This document shows, piece after piece, positions 16,280 to 26,130 of a stretch of DNA of 64,000 nt. The stretch comes from Paucihalobacter ruber. GTDB taxonomy: Bacteria; Bacteroidota; Bacteroidia; Flavobacteriales; Flavobacteriaceae. How positions within the stretch are numbered: position 1 is the first letter of the stretch; every line of letters starts with the position of its first letter. A program made the position numbers and the translations under genes. The notes under the pieces were generated by a model that did no database searches, had not been told where the DNA came from, and was given only the letters and a program-made list of their open reading frames with translations. The stretch covers positions 524,508-588,507 of the forward strand of contig NZ_VHIQ01000002.1 of NCBI RefSeq assembly GCF_006494535.1, written 5' to 3'.

Positions 16280-16933
16280 TTAATTATTATTTTGGTTTCT
16301 GGTACAAAGAGTGTGCCTATCAATTGCAACAGCAGTTTGAAAAGTTGCATTCCCCACTGCGGCAATAAAACATGGTGAAGCTAGAGCAAGAGTTAAAAGA
16401 GTAGCAATTGTGCATATACTAACAGCTGTGTCGTACTGATCATGAATTACCTGCATGTCTGACTGAAATTGAGCATCACAATCAACAAGTAATCTTTGGG
16501 GAAGTCTGGAATTTGGGTCTTGCGTAGACAAATTATTATAAACGTTGAGTATATTATCTTCTGTTAAGATAGCTAAATTTGGGTACTTACTTTTAATATT
16601 TTGTAAATGAACATTAATTTCCATGGAATAAGCGATGTAATCACCCAAAATATCTAGTTCAATCATTAAATTGTTTAAATCTACTTCTCTATTGGAATCG
16701 TTGTCTAATTTCAATTGAGAGGTTTTTAAGGTATTAAATAAGAGATTTGAAAACGCAGTATTTTTTGATACTAGTAGATTAAAATCGTTATCATTTTTCA
16801 AATGTATTAATAACTGTTCAGGGGTCATTACATTTTTAAGGTGATTATCATCACTTGAGCAGGAAACCAACAAAATTATAGATGATAAAAATATAGATAA
16901 ATAAGGTTGTCTGAATGATTTTAGAATATTCAT
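16280..16933 (-). CDS. Cassette lipoprotein with Cys-containing hydrophobic C-terminus
   Basis: I place the start at ATG 16933 (MNILKSFRQPYLS), which gives a standard lipoprotein signal ending at Cys25 (LLVSC); the longer frame to 17056 would put 41 unrelated residues before it. Mature length is about 190. The C-terminus carries four Cys (VDCDAQ, SICTIAT, ASPCFIA, HTLCTRN) around a hydrophobic stretch of about 25 residues that may insert into a membrane. No domain recognised. It is the first gene of cassette 3, about 225 bases after leader copy 3. Confidence 0.7.
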   Translation of the reverse strand: MNILKSFRQPYLSIFLSSIILLVSCSSDDNHLKNVMTPEQLLIHLKNDNDFNLLVSKNTAFSNLLFNTLKTSQLKLDNDSNREVDLNNLMIELDILGDYIAYSMEINVHLQNIKSKYPNLAILTEDNILNVYNNLSTQDPNSRLPQRLLVDCDAQFQSDMQVIHDQYDTAVSICTIATLLTLALASPCFIAAVGNATFQTAVAIDRHTLCTRNQNNN

Positions 16934-17159
16934 GGATTTTTTTTTTAGTTTGAATAATGTGTTAGAAATATTTTCAAATGAAAAAAATATCTGATAATAA
17001 ATGACTTTAAAAATATTTGATTTCCTTATTAAATTTTCATGTTTTGGAAACACCAAAAATTTAATAATTTTCGTCTTTTAACTATTCAAAATATTTGATC
17101 ATTATGTAATATCTATTAGCAATAAGTTGATAGTTGTAAATATTTAAAATTTATAAAAA

Positions 17160-17430
17160 AGAAGTCATTAAAAAATGCTAGAAGTCTGTTTAGAAGTTTT
17201 AAGAAAAAAAACCGGCGCCGGTTGTGTTGCAACAGGTGTAAATACCAAAATAGGTTAGGACTTCTAAGACTAACTGCAAGAGGGATTTACACTGTAAATA
17301 TATATATTAATAAATTACAAATTTTTCAAAAAAATAATTTTCAAAAAACGGTAGAATTAAAACTATAAATGCCTTGAAAGTCTTGCTGTGCTTGACTCCA
17401 AAGTGAAATGTTAAAATTTAAATTTTAACA
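17160..17430 (-). promoter_or_regulatory. Cassette leader repeat, copy 3
   Basis: Nearly identical to copy 2 including the (TA)4 tract and 15-base promoter spacer. Palindrome ATTTACA/TGTAAAT at 17285-17299; hairpin plus T-tract 17223-17204; ACTTCT boxes down to 17160. It drives the 16933 lipoprotein gene. The 225 bases between the leader and the ATG are AT-rich and hold no gene I can support. Confidence 0.85.
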
Positions 17431-17504
17431 TCATGGGATTAAGTTGATTAGTGGACATCTTAAAAAATTTGGATGATATATTAATTTGAAAACAGGTGTT
17501 ATTA

Positions 17505-17537
17505 AGCCCTTTCAGGGTTTCGAACCCTGAAAGGGCT
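17505..17537. repeat. AGCCCTTTCAGGGTT palindrome, second copy
   Basis: Identical to 14965-14997 in sequence and in distance from the leader repeat. Confidence 0.85.
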
Positions 17538-17572
17538 GGATTTAAATTGCACGATATGTTTTATCATTAAAA

Positions 17573-17614
17573 AACCTTACAGTCCCTATGCTTCGGGATC
17601 AAGACCTGTGAGTT
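17573..17614. repeat. Degraded AACCTCACAGGTT palindrome (right array boundary)
   Basis: The arms AACCTTACAG and ACCTGTGAGTT are separated by an added TCCCTATGCTTCGGGATC, itself a palindrome-like insert of a kind common in this group. It follows a degraded gene 3' end, as at the left boundary. Confidence 0.7.
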
Positions 17615-17632
17615 TAATATCAAGTTATTTAA

Positions 17633-17693
17633 ATTAATTTAAATCATTCTATTTAGAAGCCGCATCTTCAAAACCTATAAAACAGAAATCTAT
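17633..17693 (-). pseudogene. Remnant: 3' end of a paralogue of the 15083 lipoprotein gene
   Basis: Leftward translation gives DFCFIGFEDAASK, stop, NDLN, aligning with DLRFLGFEEYISKYVDLN at the end of the 15083-15658 protein. An internal stop and missing 5' part show it is dead. It marks a lost cassette at the right edge of the array. From 17694 to 17832 nothing else is recognisable. Confidence 0.75.
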
Positions 17694-17832
17694 GCTTTAG
17701 GTGAAATTGGCCTTTAACGTTGAAATTTTATTGTAATTTATTCTTAAATGTAACAGCATTGAATTTAAGAACTGTACCTTATGCGCTTATGATTTTTTTG
17801 ATAAAAATCACCAAAACTAAACAATAGATTAC

Positions 17833-18780
17833 ATGGATTTTACAAACCCTTTAGTGTACGGGGTTCCTTGCTTTTTAGGACTGATTTTACTAGAACTTAC
17901 CTACAGTAAACATACCAACAATAAAGATCTTTACAAATGGAAAGACCTTACCGCCAGTCTTACTATTGGCGTAGGTTCCGCTGTTATTGCCGCATTAACT
18001 AAAACTGTTTCTGCAATCTTGATTTTTTCTTATGTTTACGAACTGTTCAATCCAATGGTTGATGGTGTTAGAAGCAATATTTTTGGCTGGGAGTCTTTTG
18101 GCTATGCGTGGTATGTTTGGATTCTTTGTATGCTACTAGACGACTTTGCATATTACTGGTTCCACAGGCAAAATCATATGGTACGATTTTTTTGGGCAGC
18201 CCATATTGTGCACCATTCTTCCGATAATTTTAATTTGGGAACGGCTGTGCGCAACGGATGGTTCACTATTGTTTACAAACCTTTTTTTTATGTGTGGATT
18301 GTAATGTTAGGTTTTCCGCCGGAAATGCTTATTGTTTGTCTTGGAATTGAGGCATTGTGGCAATTTCAACTACATACCAAGTATATCTCTAAAATGGGGT
18401 TTATAGAAAAATTCATTAATACTCATACCATGCACCAGGTACACCATTCCAAAAACATTGAGTATATGGACAAAAACCATGGTGGGATCCTTAATATCTT
18501 TGATAGAATGTTTGGCACTTGGAAGGAACTCGACGAAACTATCGACATAGAATACGGTGTAACAACACCACCAAACTCTCACAATATATGGACCATCTTA
18601 ACACATGAATACCAAAACATTTGGGTAGATATGAAAAAATCCAGAAACTGGCGCCATAAATTTATGTACGCCTTTGGTCAGCCTGGATGGAGCCATGATG
18701 GCAGTACGTTAACTATAAAGCAAATAAGAAAATTATCTAAAAAAGGCGACAACAAACTAGATAACAGCACCAATGCATGA
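17833..18780 (+). CDS. Sterol desaturase/fatty acid hydroxylase family protein
   Basis: 315 residues with several transmembrane helices and the di-iron histidine boxes of the family: HRQNH, HIVHHSS and HTMHQVHH. These enzymes hydroxylate or desaturate lipids in the membrane. Substrate cannot be told; in Bacteroidota relatives act on alkyl or fatty acyl chains or carotenoid-type lipids. Single rightward gene. Confidence 0.9.
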   Translation: MDFTNPLVYGVPCFLGLILLELTYSKHTNNKDLYKWKDLTASLTIGVGSAVIAALTKTVSAILIFSYVYELFNPMVDGVRSNIFGWESFGYAWYVWILCMLLDDFAYYWFHRQNHMVRFFWAAHIVHHSSDNFNLGTAVRNGWFTIVYKPFFYVWIVMLGFPPEMLIVCLGIEALWQFQLHTKYISKMGFIEKFINTHTMHQVHHSKNIEYMDKNHGGILNIFDRMFGTWKELDETIDIEYGVTTPPNSHNIWTILTHEYQNIWVDMKKSRNWRHKFMYAFGQPGWSHDGSTLTIKQIRKLSKKGDNKLDNSTNA

Positions 18781-18833
18781 AGCCAAGCAACTGCTTAGAC
18801 TCTTCATTTTAATGATTATAATTTATACAACTA

Positions 18834-19835
18834 TTAGTCTAATTGGTCTACCAACTTAGCAAACACTTTCTTTGGGTCTTTACCTTCATATAAAACAGCG
18901 TAAACCGCATTGATGATGGGTAATCTGGTTTTTTTGTTATTTTTTTCGTTGAGCAAATGGGCGCTTTTGGTCGCATAGTAACCTTCGGCCACCATATTCA
19001 TTTCCATCATGGCCGATTTTACGGTATACCCTTTACCAATCATATTACCAAACATGCGGTTTCTTGAAAAGGTAGAGTAACCGGTTACCAACAAATCGCC
19101 CAGATAAGCCGAGTTGTTAATATTGCGTTTCATCTTGTGCATCTTCTTGATAAAACGCTTCATTTCTCTAATGGCGTTACTCATCAACACACTTTGAAAG
19201 TTATCGCCATAGCCCAAACCATGAGCTATACCTGCGGCAATGGCGTAAATGTTTTTAAGCATGGCAGCGTATTCGGTGCCAATAATATCATCGCTTATTT
19301 TGGTTTTGATATAGCTGTTAGACAATTTACTGGCAATTTCCTGTGCTTTTTTGGCGTCGGCACACGAAATTGTAAGATAAGACAAACGTTCTAATGCAAC
19401 TTCTTCGGCGTGGCACGGACCGGCAATCACCGCAATGTTTTCAAAAGGAATGTTGTAAATGTCATGAAAATGTTCGCCTACCAATAACCCTGATTCAGGA
19501 ATAATACCTTTTACCGCAGAAACAATGGTTTTTTTTGAAATATCAACCGTTAATTTTTCAAGCTCACTATGCATAAAAGCCGATGGAATTACAAAGATGA
19601 GTACATCGGCATAGGCGGCCATCTCGTTAATATCGTTACTGAGTTTTAACTGCTCGGTCTTGAATTCTACCGAACTCAAATAATTAGGATTGTGTTTTTC
19701 TCTTAACAAATGTTCTTTGGTGTAAACGCTGCGCATGTACCAACCAACCTCGTCGAGATTTTCGCAAAGCATTTTAACTATGGCGGTTGCCCAGCTACCG
19801 GCGCCAAAAACGGCATATTTAAGGGATTGACTCAT
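18834..19835 (-). CDS. gpsA: Glycerol-3-phosphate dehydrogenase [NAD(P)+]
   Basis: 333 residues, full length. N-terminal Rossmann motif GAGSWATAIVKML, the IAGPCHAEEVA region, and the catalytic Lys in AMLKNIYAIAAGIAHGLGYG. It reduces dihydroxyacetone phosphate to sn-glycerol-3-phosphate for phospholipid synthesis in the cytoplasm. Confidence 0.96.
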   Translation of the reverse strand: MSQSLKYAVFGAGSWATAIVKMLCENLDEVGWYMRSVYTKEHLLREKHNPNYLSSVEFKTEQLKLSNDINEMAAYADVLIFVIPSAFMHSELEKLTVDISKKTIVSAVKGIIPESGLLVGEHFHDIYNIPFENIAVIAGPCHAEEVALERLSYLTISCADAKKAQEIASKLSNSYIKTKISDDIIGTEYAAMLKNIYAIAAGIAHGLGYGDNFQSVLMSNAIREMKRFIKKMHKMKRNINNSAYLGDLLVTGYSTFSRNRMFGNMIGKGYTVKSAMMEMNMVAEGYYATKSAHLLNEKNNKKTRLPIINAVYAVLYEGKDPKKVFAKLVDQLD

Positions 19836-19966
19836 TTTTTTAATGGATGTTTTAGCTATTCAAAAGTAATCAAAAATAAATTGAACCAAGCACGCTAAGG
19901 TCTTCAACTTAAGTTTTGGCACGGCATTTGAAAACTTCAAATTATGAACCCATAAATCCTTGAGTT

Positions 19967-20911
19967 ATGAGAGCACTAAAATTACTTTCGGTTTTTGCCT
20001 TAACAGCAACCATGTTTACCTCTTGTTACAGAGAAGACATTATAATTGTAGATACAGCCCCTCAATTATCTTTAAATCAGGTGCTCAATTCATACGAGCT
20101 ATGGTACGTGGATATCAATCAAACCCTTGGTTATGGACAAACCCCATTTTTACAAATAGCATTTACCTTATCGTTTAGAAACGGTATGTTGTTTGCCAAT
20201 AACAACCTGGTTGGCTTTGGTTCTCAAGGTAACGGTTTCGGAATTGCAGTTGGCGATTACAATGCCTACGATAACATTCTTGATGTATATCACGACGTGG
20301 ACGGTTTTCAAACATTTGATGTGTATATCATTAATAACAATACGATTGAGTTATATAATCCGTTTAACGATACCTCGTATTTTTTGAAAGGTTTTCAGCG
20401 TTCAAATTTTGATTACGACTTTATTTTCTATGATAATATTCATTATTTCCTTCAGGAATATAACGCTTGGGAAAAAGTGTACACAAGTAACTTCGGGGCT
20501 TTAAACGAATTTGATAACGAAAATTACCTGCAGTTTTTGTCGGGTGGAAATGATAATTCCTTTAGAAGCTCGAGAGACTTCGGTATTTCAAATACCAACC
20601 TTATCTTTTGGGATTATACCGGTGTTTACGGTGTTGGAAATATACCAGGTAACTTCTACCTCAAAAGATTAACATTAGATTATGATTTTTTCAACAATGA
20701 ATTTTTTGAACTTAGCGTTATAAACGATGCCAGAATACAATTGTATCACAATGCATCCGGCACTGTTTACGAGTTTGTTGGTAGAGGCTACATACAATAT
20801 TTAAGAGATGGATCAACGATGGGTAAAGCTGAGGTCTCAACCAACAACCCCAAGATGAGAACACAAATGGTCGATAAAAAACCCAATCCAAGACAATCAA
20901 AACGAAACTAA
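19967..20911 (+). CDS. Lipoprotein of unknown function (314 aa)
   Basis: The lipoprotein signal ends at Cys20 (TMFTSC). The mature part is rich in aromatic residues and Asn with a regular beta pattern, reminiscent of propeller or sandwich surface proteins, and ends in a basic, low-complexity tail. Typical of Flavobacteriaceae surface lipoproteins without assigned function. A terminator follows at 20937. Confidence 0.75.
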   Translation: MRALKLLSVFALTATMFTSCYREDIIIVDTAPQLSLNQVLNSYELWYVDINQTLGYGQTPFLQIAFTLSFRNGMLFANNNLVGFGSQGNGFGIAVGDYNAYDNILDVYHDVDGFQTFDVYIINNNTIELYNPFNDTSYFLKGFQRSNFDYDFIFYDNIHYFLQEYNAWEKVYTSNFGALNEFDNENYLQFLSGGNDNSFRSSRDFGISNTNLIFWDYTGVYGVGNIPGNFYLKRLTLDYDFFNNEFFELSVINDARIQLYHNASGTVYEFVGRGYIQYLRDGSTMGKAEVSTNNPKMRTQMVDKKPNPRQSKRN

Positions 20912-20936
20912 ATGTTGGTTGGTTATTTAGTTTCTA

Positions 20937-20977
20937 AACGCTCGGGAAAACTGTTTGTTAACCGGGCGTTTTTTTTA
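20937..20977 (+). terminator. Rho-independent terminator
   Basis: Arms AACGCTCGG/CCGGGCGTT (one G-T pair) followed by eight T, 26 bases after the stop of the lipoprotein gene. Confidence 0.85.
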
Positions 20978-21006
20978 TATTTATACAACTAAAATCAATC
21001 TTACTA

Positions 21007-21372
21007 ATGAAAAAATTTTTAACCATCGTTATACTCATTGCCGTTGTAGGTTTCGCCGGATATTTATGGGTAAGTTCATGGACCTATTCTGAAGGTACAC
21101 GCTCTGGCCAGCTAATTAAGGTTACCAAGAAAGGCGTGTTTTTTAAAACAAACGAAGCACAACTCAATATGGGTGGATTGAGAACTTCTAATGTTGAAGG
21201 GCTTGAAGGTAATATCTGGGATTTTTCAATTATTAGTGATGAGGTAGTTGCCAAGTTGAACGCTTTGGAAGGCAAACGCGTAAAGGTAGCTTATAAAGAA
21301 CGATATAAGTCTATGCCATGGGTTGGGGAAACCAACTACATTGCCGTAGATGTGACCGAATTAAAAAATTAA
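21007..21372 (+). CDS. Conserved hypothetical membrane-anchored protein (121 aa)
   Basis: One N-terminal transmembrane helix (about 4-24) and a small exported domain with the conserved look SWTYSEGTRSGQLIKVTKKG and GNIWDFSI. Homologues are frequent in Flavobacteriaceae and are sometimes mislabelled as 6-phosphogluconate dehydrogenase. No enzymatic motif is present. Convergent with the thioredoxin-like gene one base beyond its stop. Confidence 0.75.
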   Translation: MKKFLTIVILIAVVGFAGYLWVSSWTYSEGTRSGQLIKVTKKGVFFKTNEAQLNMGGLRTSNVEGLEGNIWDFSIISDEVVAKLNALEGKRVKVAYKERYKSMPWVGETNYIAVDVTELKN

Positions 21373-21373
21373 T

Positions 21374-22672
21374 TTATAATCCTAAAATTTCTTTTAAAGC
21401 TTCGGCGTCGTTGGGCTTTTCTATTATTATCTTATTGGCGTTTAATAGAAAAAGGGTAGGTGTACTTTTAATATCGTAGGCCTTGACCAAATCGCCATCC
21501 CATTTGTTGAGTTGAATGGCATGCATAAATTCGGGGTATTTTTGGCGTTCGCTTTCCCATTGTTCTAAATCTTCTTCCAAACCAACAGCTATTACCTGAA
21601 TATCCGGCTGGTTTTCAAGCATTGCTTTTACTACCGGCAATTCTTTTAAACAATGGCTGCAACTGCTGCTCCAAAAAATAAGCAAATAATTTTTGGCCGA
21701 ATTTAAATTGTGAAGAGTTGTTTGACTTAAAGGAATTTCAAAATCAACAGCTTTAGCACCAATACTTGTATTTTTATAGGCTAACAACGCATTTTTTAAA
21801 GGTTCATTTTGTTCTTTTTCGGCTAAATCTAATAAGTATCGGTCTGTAATGTAAATGGCCATTTCAGTTTGGTTGTTAGTTACAAATCGTTGCCAGATGT
21901 TGGTGTAGACAATAGATTTAAAATGAGAATTATTACCAATCAATTCGTCAACCTCAAACAGTAGTTGTTTGTAGTTGTCTGCGTTTGGTTTGTCAACCAT
22001 ATCAAACATATAAGCATTAACGCGGTCTGTTAGAAAGTCGGAACTTTGTAACAACTCACTACTAAAATCCACATGTTTTAAATAATTTTCTTTTAAATGA
22101 TTTGAATAGGTCGTGGCATCTTCAAAATCCTTTGGGAAATAAGGCTCATTGGCTTTAATAAAAGCGGTTACCAGCAAACCGTTTGCGTCTTCCAAAAATG
22201 CTTCGTGAGTTTCTTTAAGCGACTTAAATATGGCTTGGTATTCGGACTTGTTTTTACTTTCAGACTGGTAAAAATTACTGATGGTCATGTTCACCTCTTG
22301 AATGGCGTTTACGTAATTAGCCCAGATTTTATTTTCTTTAGATTCGGTAAAAGTAATGCCATCGTCAAAACTGAAATTAAAATGTATATCTTCTTGAGTG
22401 TTTACAATAATATCAAAGTTGTGATCTTCGGGTGGTATGGCATAAACAATTTTATACATACCGGGTGTTGCGGTGCTGTCTAATGTAATACTGAAGTTTC
22501 CTTCTGCATTGGTTTGGGCACGGTCTACGTACGATGCACCATCGGGACTGGATTTGTATAAGAAGGCATAGGTAAAATCTTCGGCAGGCGAAAAAGTTCC
22601 TGAAATAGTAAATTGGGCAAACCCGAAGGTTGTAGAAAGAAAAAATATCAATAACTGAAAGTGTTTCATCAT
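21374..22672 (-). CDS. Thioredoxin-like exported protein (TlpA/DUF4369 type)
   Basis: 432 residues. Signal peptide (1-19), an N-terminal beta domain of DUF4369 type (about 22-110), a helical middle, and a C-terminal thioredoxin-like domain (about 300-432) with the redox motif CSHC in FWSSSCSHCLKEL. It probably reduces or oxidises disulfides in the periplasm. Fusions of this kind are common in Bacteroidota. Confidence 0.88.
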   Translation of the reverse strand: MMKHFQLLIFFLSTTFGFAQFTISGTFSPAEDFTYAFLYKSSPDGASYVDRAQTNAEGNFSITLDSTATPGMYKIVYAIPPEDHNFDIIVNTQEDIHFNFSFDDGITFTESKENKIWANYVNAIQEVNMTISNFYQSESKNKSEYQAIFKSLKETHEAFLEDANGLLVTAFIKANEPYFPKDFEDATTYSNHLKENYLKHVDFSSELLQSSDFLTDRVNAYMFDMVDKPNADNYKQLLFEVDELIGNNSHFKSIVYTNIWQRFVTNNQTEMAIYITDRYLLDLAEKEQNEPLKNALLAYKNTSIGAKAVDFEIPLSQTTLHNLNSAKNYLLIFWSSSCSHCLKELPVVKAMLENQPDIQVIAVGLEEDLEQWESERQKYPEFMHAIQLNKWDGDLVKAYDIKSTPTLFLLNANKIIIEKPNDAEALKEILGL

Positions 22673-22707
22673 CTTTATAAATTACAGATTCATAACAATA
22701 GCATCAA

Positions 22708-25700
22708 TTATTCTGCCATTAATGGCGATAACAAACTCAAAGCTTGATTTACATTTTTTACAGGCTCAAAAGTAATTAGTAAACGCATACCTGCTCTGGT
22801 TTGTTTTTGTTTCATTTTACAAATATTGGCGTGTTGTTGCACAAAGTTAAGTAATTTGGTAAAGGCGGCACTTTGGTAAAAACTGCTTTGCTGGTCTTGA
22901 ATAAAATAACCAATAAGCTTTTTATCTTTCATTACTACTTTTTCAAGACCAATATTAGCGGCAATCCACTTTATCTTAACACTGTTGAGCAAATCTTCAA
23001 CTTGTGTTGGCAGTGGCCCAAATCTGTCTATTAATTCATCTTCAAAATTTTGAAGTTCTTGGTTGGTTTTTAATTCGTTGAGCTTGGTATAGAGATTAAG
23101 ACGTTCGGTGATGTTGTTAACATAGTCATCAGGAAACAGTAATTCAAAATTGGTATCTATGGTAACGTCTTTTACGTATTGTTTGGTAGTTGAATCGTCT
23201 TTGTAGAGGTCTTTAAATTCGTTTTCTTTGAGCTCGTCAATGGCTTCTGCTAAAATTTTCTGATAGGTTTCAAAACCAATTTCATTGATGAATCCGCTTT
23301 GCTCACCGCCTAATAAGTCGCCCGCACCACGAATTTCAAGGTCTTTCATGGCTATATTAAAACCGCTGCCCAAGGCTGTAAATTGTTCCAAGGCGGTAAT
23401 GCGTTTTCGGGCATCGTTGGTCATGGCACTGTATTCGGGTGTAATAAAGTAACAAAAGGCTTTTTTATTACTTCGACCAACCCGACCTCGCATTTGATGT
23501 AAATCGCTTAGTCCAAAATTATTGGCGTTATTAATAAAAATGGTGTTGGCGTTGGGTACGTCTAAGCCGCTTTCAACAATGGTTGTACTTACCAATACGT
23601 CAAACTCCCCATTTACAAAGGCCAGCATGAGTTGCTCTAGTTTTTTGCCTTCCATTTGTCCGTGGCCAATACCAATTTTGGCGTTTGGCACCAATCGTTG
23701 TAACATGCCGGCAACTTCTTTTATGTTTTCAATGCGGTTGTGAATAAAAAATACTTGTCCGCCACGTTCCAACTCATAACTTACGGCATCTCTAATAACA
23801 GACTCACTAAATCTTACAACTTTACTTTCAATAGGATACCTGTTTGGCGGTGCCGTATTAATAACAGATAAATCTCTGGCAGCCATAAGACTAAATTGCA
23901 AGGTTCTGGGTATTGGCGTAGCCGTTAAGGTAAGCACGTCTACGTTTTCTTTAAGTGTTTTAAGTTTTTCTTTAACCGCTACGCCAAACTTTTGTTCTTC
24001 GTCTACAACAAGCAGGCCTAAATCTTTAAATTTAACGGCTGTATTTACCAACTGGTGCGTTCCTATGATGATATCTACTTTTCCTTTTTCAAGATCATCA
24101 AGTGTTTGCTTGCGTTCTTTGGCGGTTCTAAAGCGGTTGAGATAATTTACCGTAACGGGCAAATCTTTTAGTCGTTCAGAAAAAGTTCGGTAATGCTGGT
24201 ATGCTAAAATGGTGGTTGGTACTAAAACGGCCACTTGTTTGTTATTGTCAACCGCTTTAAAAGCAGCTCTTATAGCCACTTCGGTTTTGCCAAAACCCAC
24301 ATCACCACATACCAAGCGGTCCATTGGGCGCTCGCTTTCCATGTCGGCTTTTACATCGGCGGTTGCCTTGATTTGGTCTGGTGTGTCTTCATATATAAAT
24401 GAGGCTTCCAACTCGTGCTGAAGGTAGCTATCCGGTGCGTATTGAAAACCTTTTTTAAGCTTTCGTTTGGCGTAAAGCTTGATGAGGTTAAAGGCAATTT
24501 CTTTAACCCTGGTTTTTGTTTTTTGCTTGAGGGCTTTCCAGGCCGAGCTGCCCAATTTATATATTTTTGGTGGCTTGCCATCTTTACCGTTAAACTTGCT
24601 TATTTTGTGTAAAGAGTGAATGCTGAGATATAAAATATCGCGGTCGCCATAAATAAGTTTAATGGCTTCTTGTTTGTTGCCTTCGACATCTATTTTTTGC
24701 AGGCCACCAAACTTACCAATCCCGTGGTCTATATGAGTTACATAATCGCCAATTTCTAAATTAGTCAGCTCCTTAAGGGTAATGGCTTGTTTTTTGGCAT
24801 ACCCGTTTTTAAGGTGAAATTTATGGTAGCGATCAAAAATTTCGTGATCGGTGTAAACGGCAATCTTTTGCTGGTAGTCTATAAACCCCTTGTGAAGTGT
24901 GGTCACTTCGGTTTTGTAGTGAACTACTTCACCTATATCATCAAAAATATCGTGAAAACGCCTGGCTTGTTGCTCGCTAATACAGGTGATAAAATTGGTA
25001 AAACCGTCTTGATGCAGACTATTTAAATCTTCAACCAACAAGTTAAACTGCTTGTTAAAGGCCGGCTGTGGCCCGGCTTTAATCTGTATGTCCTGATGAG
25101 TTTTAAAATAATGGCTGTTACCAAACTCGATGAGGTTAAACTGTAATAACTCTTGTTTTAATGCGTCGGCATTGCAAAATAATTCTTCAGGGGTAGCGTG
25201 TTTAATTTCAGAAGACAGTGCCTTAAAATTTACAATTGCTTTGTTGAAAAAATCGTCGATTCTATCGAACATCATCGCTGCATCTTTGATAAAAACACAG
25301 GTTTGAGAACTAACGTACTGTAAAAAACTCTCGCGTTTTTCTTGCAAAAATTTGTTGGCAACATTGGGCAAAATACTCACTTTTTTGAGTTTGTTAGTAG
25401 AAAGCTGCGTTTCTACGTCAAAACTGCGAATGCTGTCTACTTCGTCACCAAAAAACTCAATGCGGTAGGGCTCATCATGCGAATAAGAAAACACATCAAC
25501 AATACCACCGCGAACCGAGAAATCGCCGGGTTCTGTAACAAAGTCTACGCGTTTAAACTTGTATTCAAACAAGGTTTCGTTTAAAAAGTCGATACTTATT
25601 TTTTCACCAACTGCTAATTTTAAGGTGTTTTTCTCCAGTTCTTTTTTGGTAACTACCTTTTCAAATAGGGCATCGGGATAAGTTACTATTAAGGCTGGTT

Positions 25701-26061
25701 TTTTACGCGAGTTGATACGGTTGAGTACTTCGGCGCGCAACAGTACATTGGCATTGTCGGTTTCTTCTATTTGATAGGGTCTGCGGTAACTTCCCGGATA
25801 AAACAATACGTCGTTATCATTTAGCATGATTTCCAGGTCGTTCAGGTAATAGGCGGCTTCTTCTTTGTCGTTAAAAATGAGTAGAAAAGGTTTTTGACTC
25901 CTTTTAAAACTTTCGGCAATAATAAAGGATAACAATGAGCCAATAGCACCTTTTAAATGTACTCTTGAGAGCGCAGAAGTTTCAGAATTGGTAATAGCAT
26001 TTTGCAGAGATGCCACTTCGGCACTCCGTTCGTAATACTTCGAGATTGAATGAATACTCAA
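22708..26061 (-). CDS. mfd: Transcription-repair coupling factor Mfd
   Basis: About 1117 residues. UvrB-homology part at the N-terminus, RNA polymerase interaction domain near 470-540, a RecG-like helicase core with Walker A GDVGFGKTE and the DEEQ box, and a C-terminal TRCF domain. It releases stalled RNA polymerase and recruits UvrA. No ATG is available; the frame can be extended to TTG 26082, but that codon lies inside a perfect -7 box (TAATTTTG, 26087-26080), so I prefer TTG 26061. Confidence 0.95.
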   Translation of the reverse strand: MSIHSISKYYERSAEVASLQNAITNSETSALSRVHLKGAIGSLLSFIIAESFKRSQKPFLLIFNDKEEAAYYLNDLEIMLNDNDVLFYPGSYRRPYQIEETDNANVLLRAEVLNRINSRKKPALIVTYPDALFEKVVTKKELEKNTLKLAVGEKISIDFLNETLFEYKFKRVDFVTEPGDFSVRGGIVDVFSYSHDEPYRIEFFGDEVDSIRSFDVETQLSTNKLKKVSILPNVANKFLQEKRESFLQYVSSQTCVFIKDAAMMFDRIDDFFNKAIVNFKALSSEIKHATPEELFCNADALKQELLQFNLIEFGNSHYFKTHQDIQIKAGPQPAFNKQFNLLVEDLNSLHQDGFTNFITCISEQQARRFHDIFDDIGEVVHYKTEVTTLHKGFIDYQQKIAVYTDHEIFDRYHKFHLKNGYAKKQAITLKELTNLEIGDYVTHIDHGIGKFGGLQKIDVEGNKQEAIKLIYGDRDILYLSIHSLHKISKFNGKDGKPPKIYKLGSSAWKALKQKTKTRVKEIAFNLIKLYAKRKLKKGFQYAPDSYLQHELEASFIYEDTPDQIKATADVKADMESERPMDRLVCGDVGFGKTEVAIRAAFKAVDNNKQVAVLVPTTILAYQHYRTFSERLKDLPVTVNYLNRFRTAKERKQTLDDLEKGKVDIIIGTHQLVNTAVKFKDLGLLVVDEEQKFGVAVKEKLKTLKENVDVLTLTATPIPRTLQFSLMAARDLSVINTAPPNRYPIESKVVRFSESVIRDAVSYELERGGQVFFIHNRIENIKEVAGMLQRLVPNAKIGIGHGQMEGKKLEQLMLAFVNGEFDVLVSTTIVESGLDVPNANTIFINNANNFGLSDLHQMRGRVGRSNKKAFCYFITPEYSAMTNDARKRITALEQFTALGSGFNIAMKDLEIRGAGDLLGGEQSGFINEIGFETYQKILAEAIDELKENEFKDLYKDDSTTKQYVKDVTIDTNFELLFPDDYVNNITERLNLYTKLNELKTNQELQNFEDELIDRFGPLPTQVEDLLNSVKIKWIAANIGLEKVVMKDKKLIGYFIQDQQSSFYQSAAFTKLLNFVQQHANICKMKQKQTRAGMRLLITFEPVKNVNQALSLLSPLMAE

Positions 26062-26130
26062 TTTCTGTAATTTGAGGTGCAAAATTAAGCATTTTATGAA
26101 GTTTATTTTATAAAACTGAAAAAAGCTTCT

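Noticed and set aside
16934..17056. Longer start for the 16280 lipoprotein gene
   Set aside because: Would bury the lipoprotein signal behind 41 unrelated residues; the ATG at 16933 gives a standard signal.
12929..17430. CRISPR array or insertion sequence as the explanation for the repeats
   Set aside because: Repeats are about 270-430 bases, separated by genes, with no spacers, transposase or target duplications.
24351..24612. Several 60-90 codon frames opposite or inside mfd
   Set aside because: Shadows of the mfd reading frame without start context or composition of real genes.
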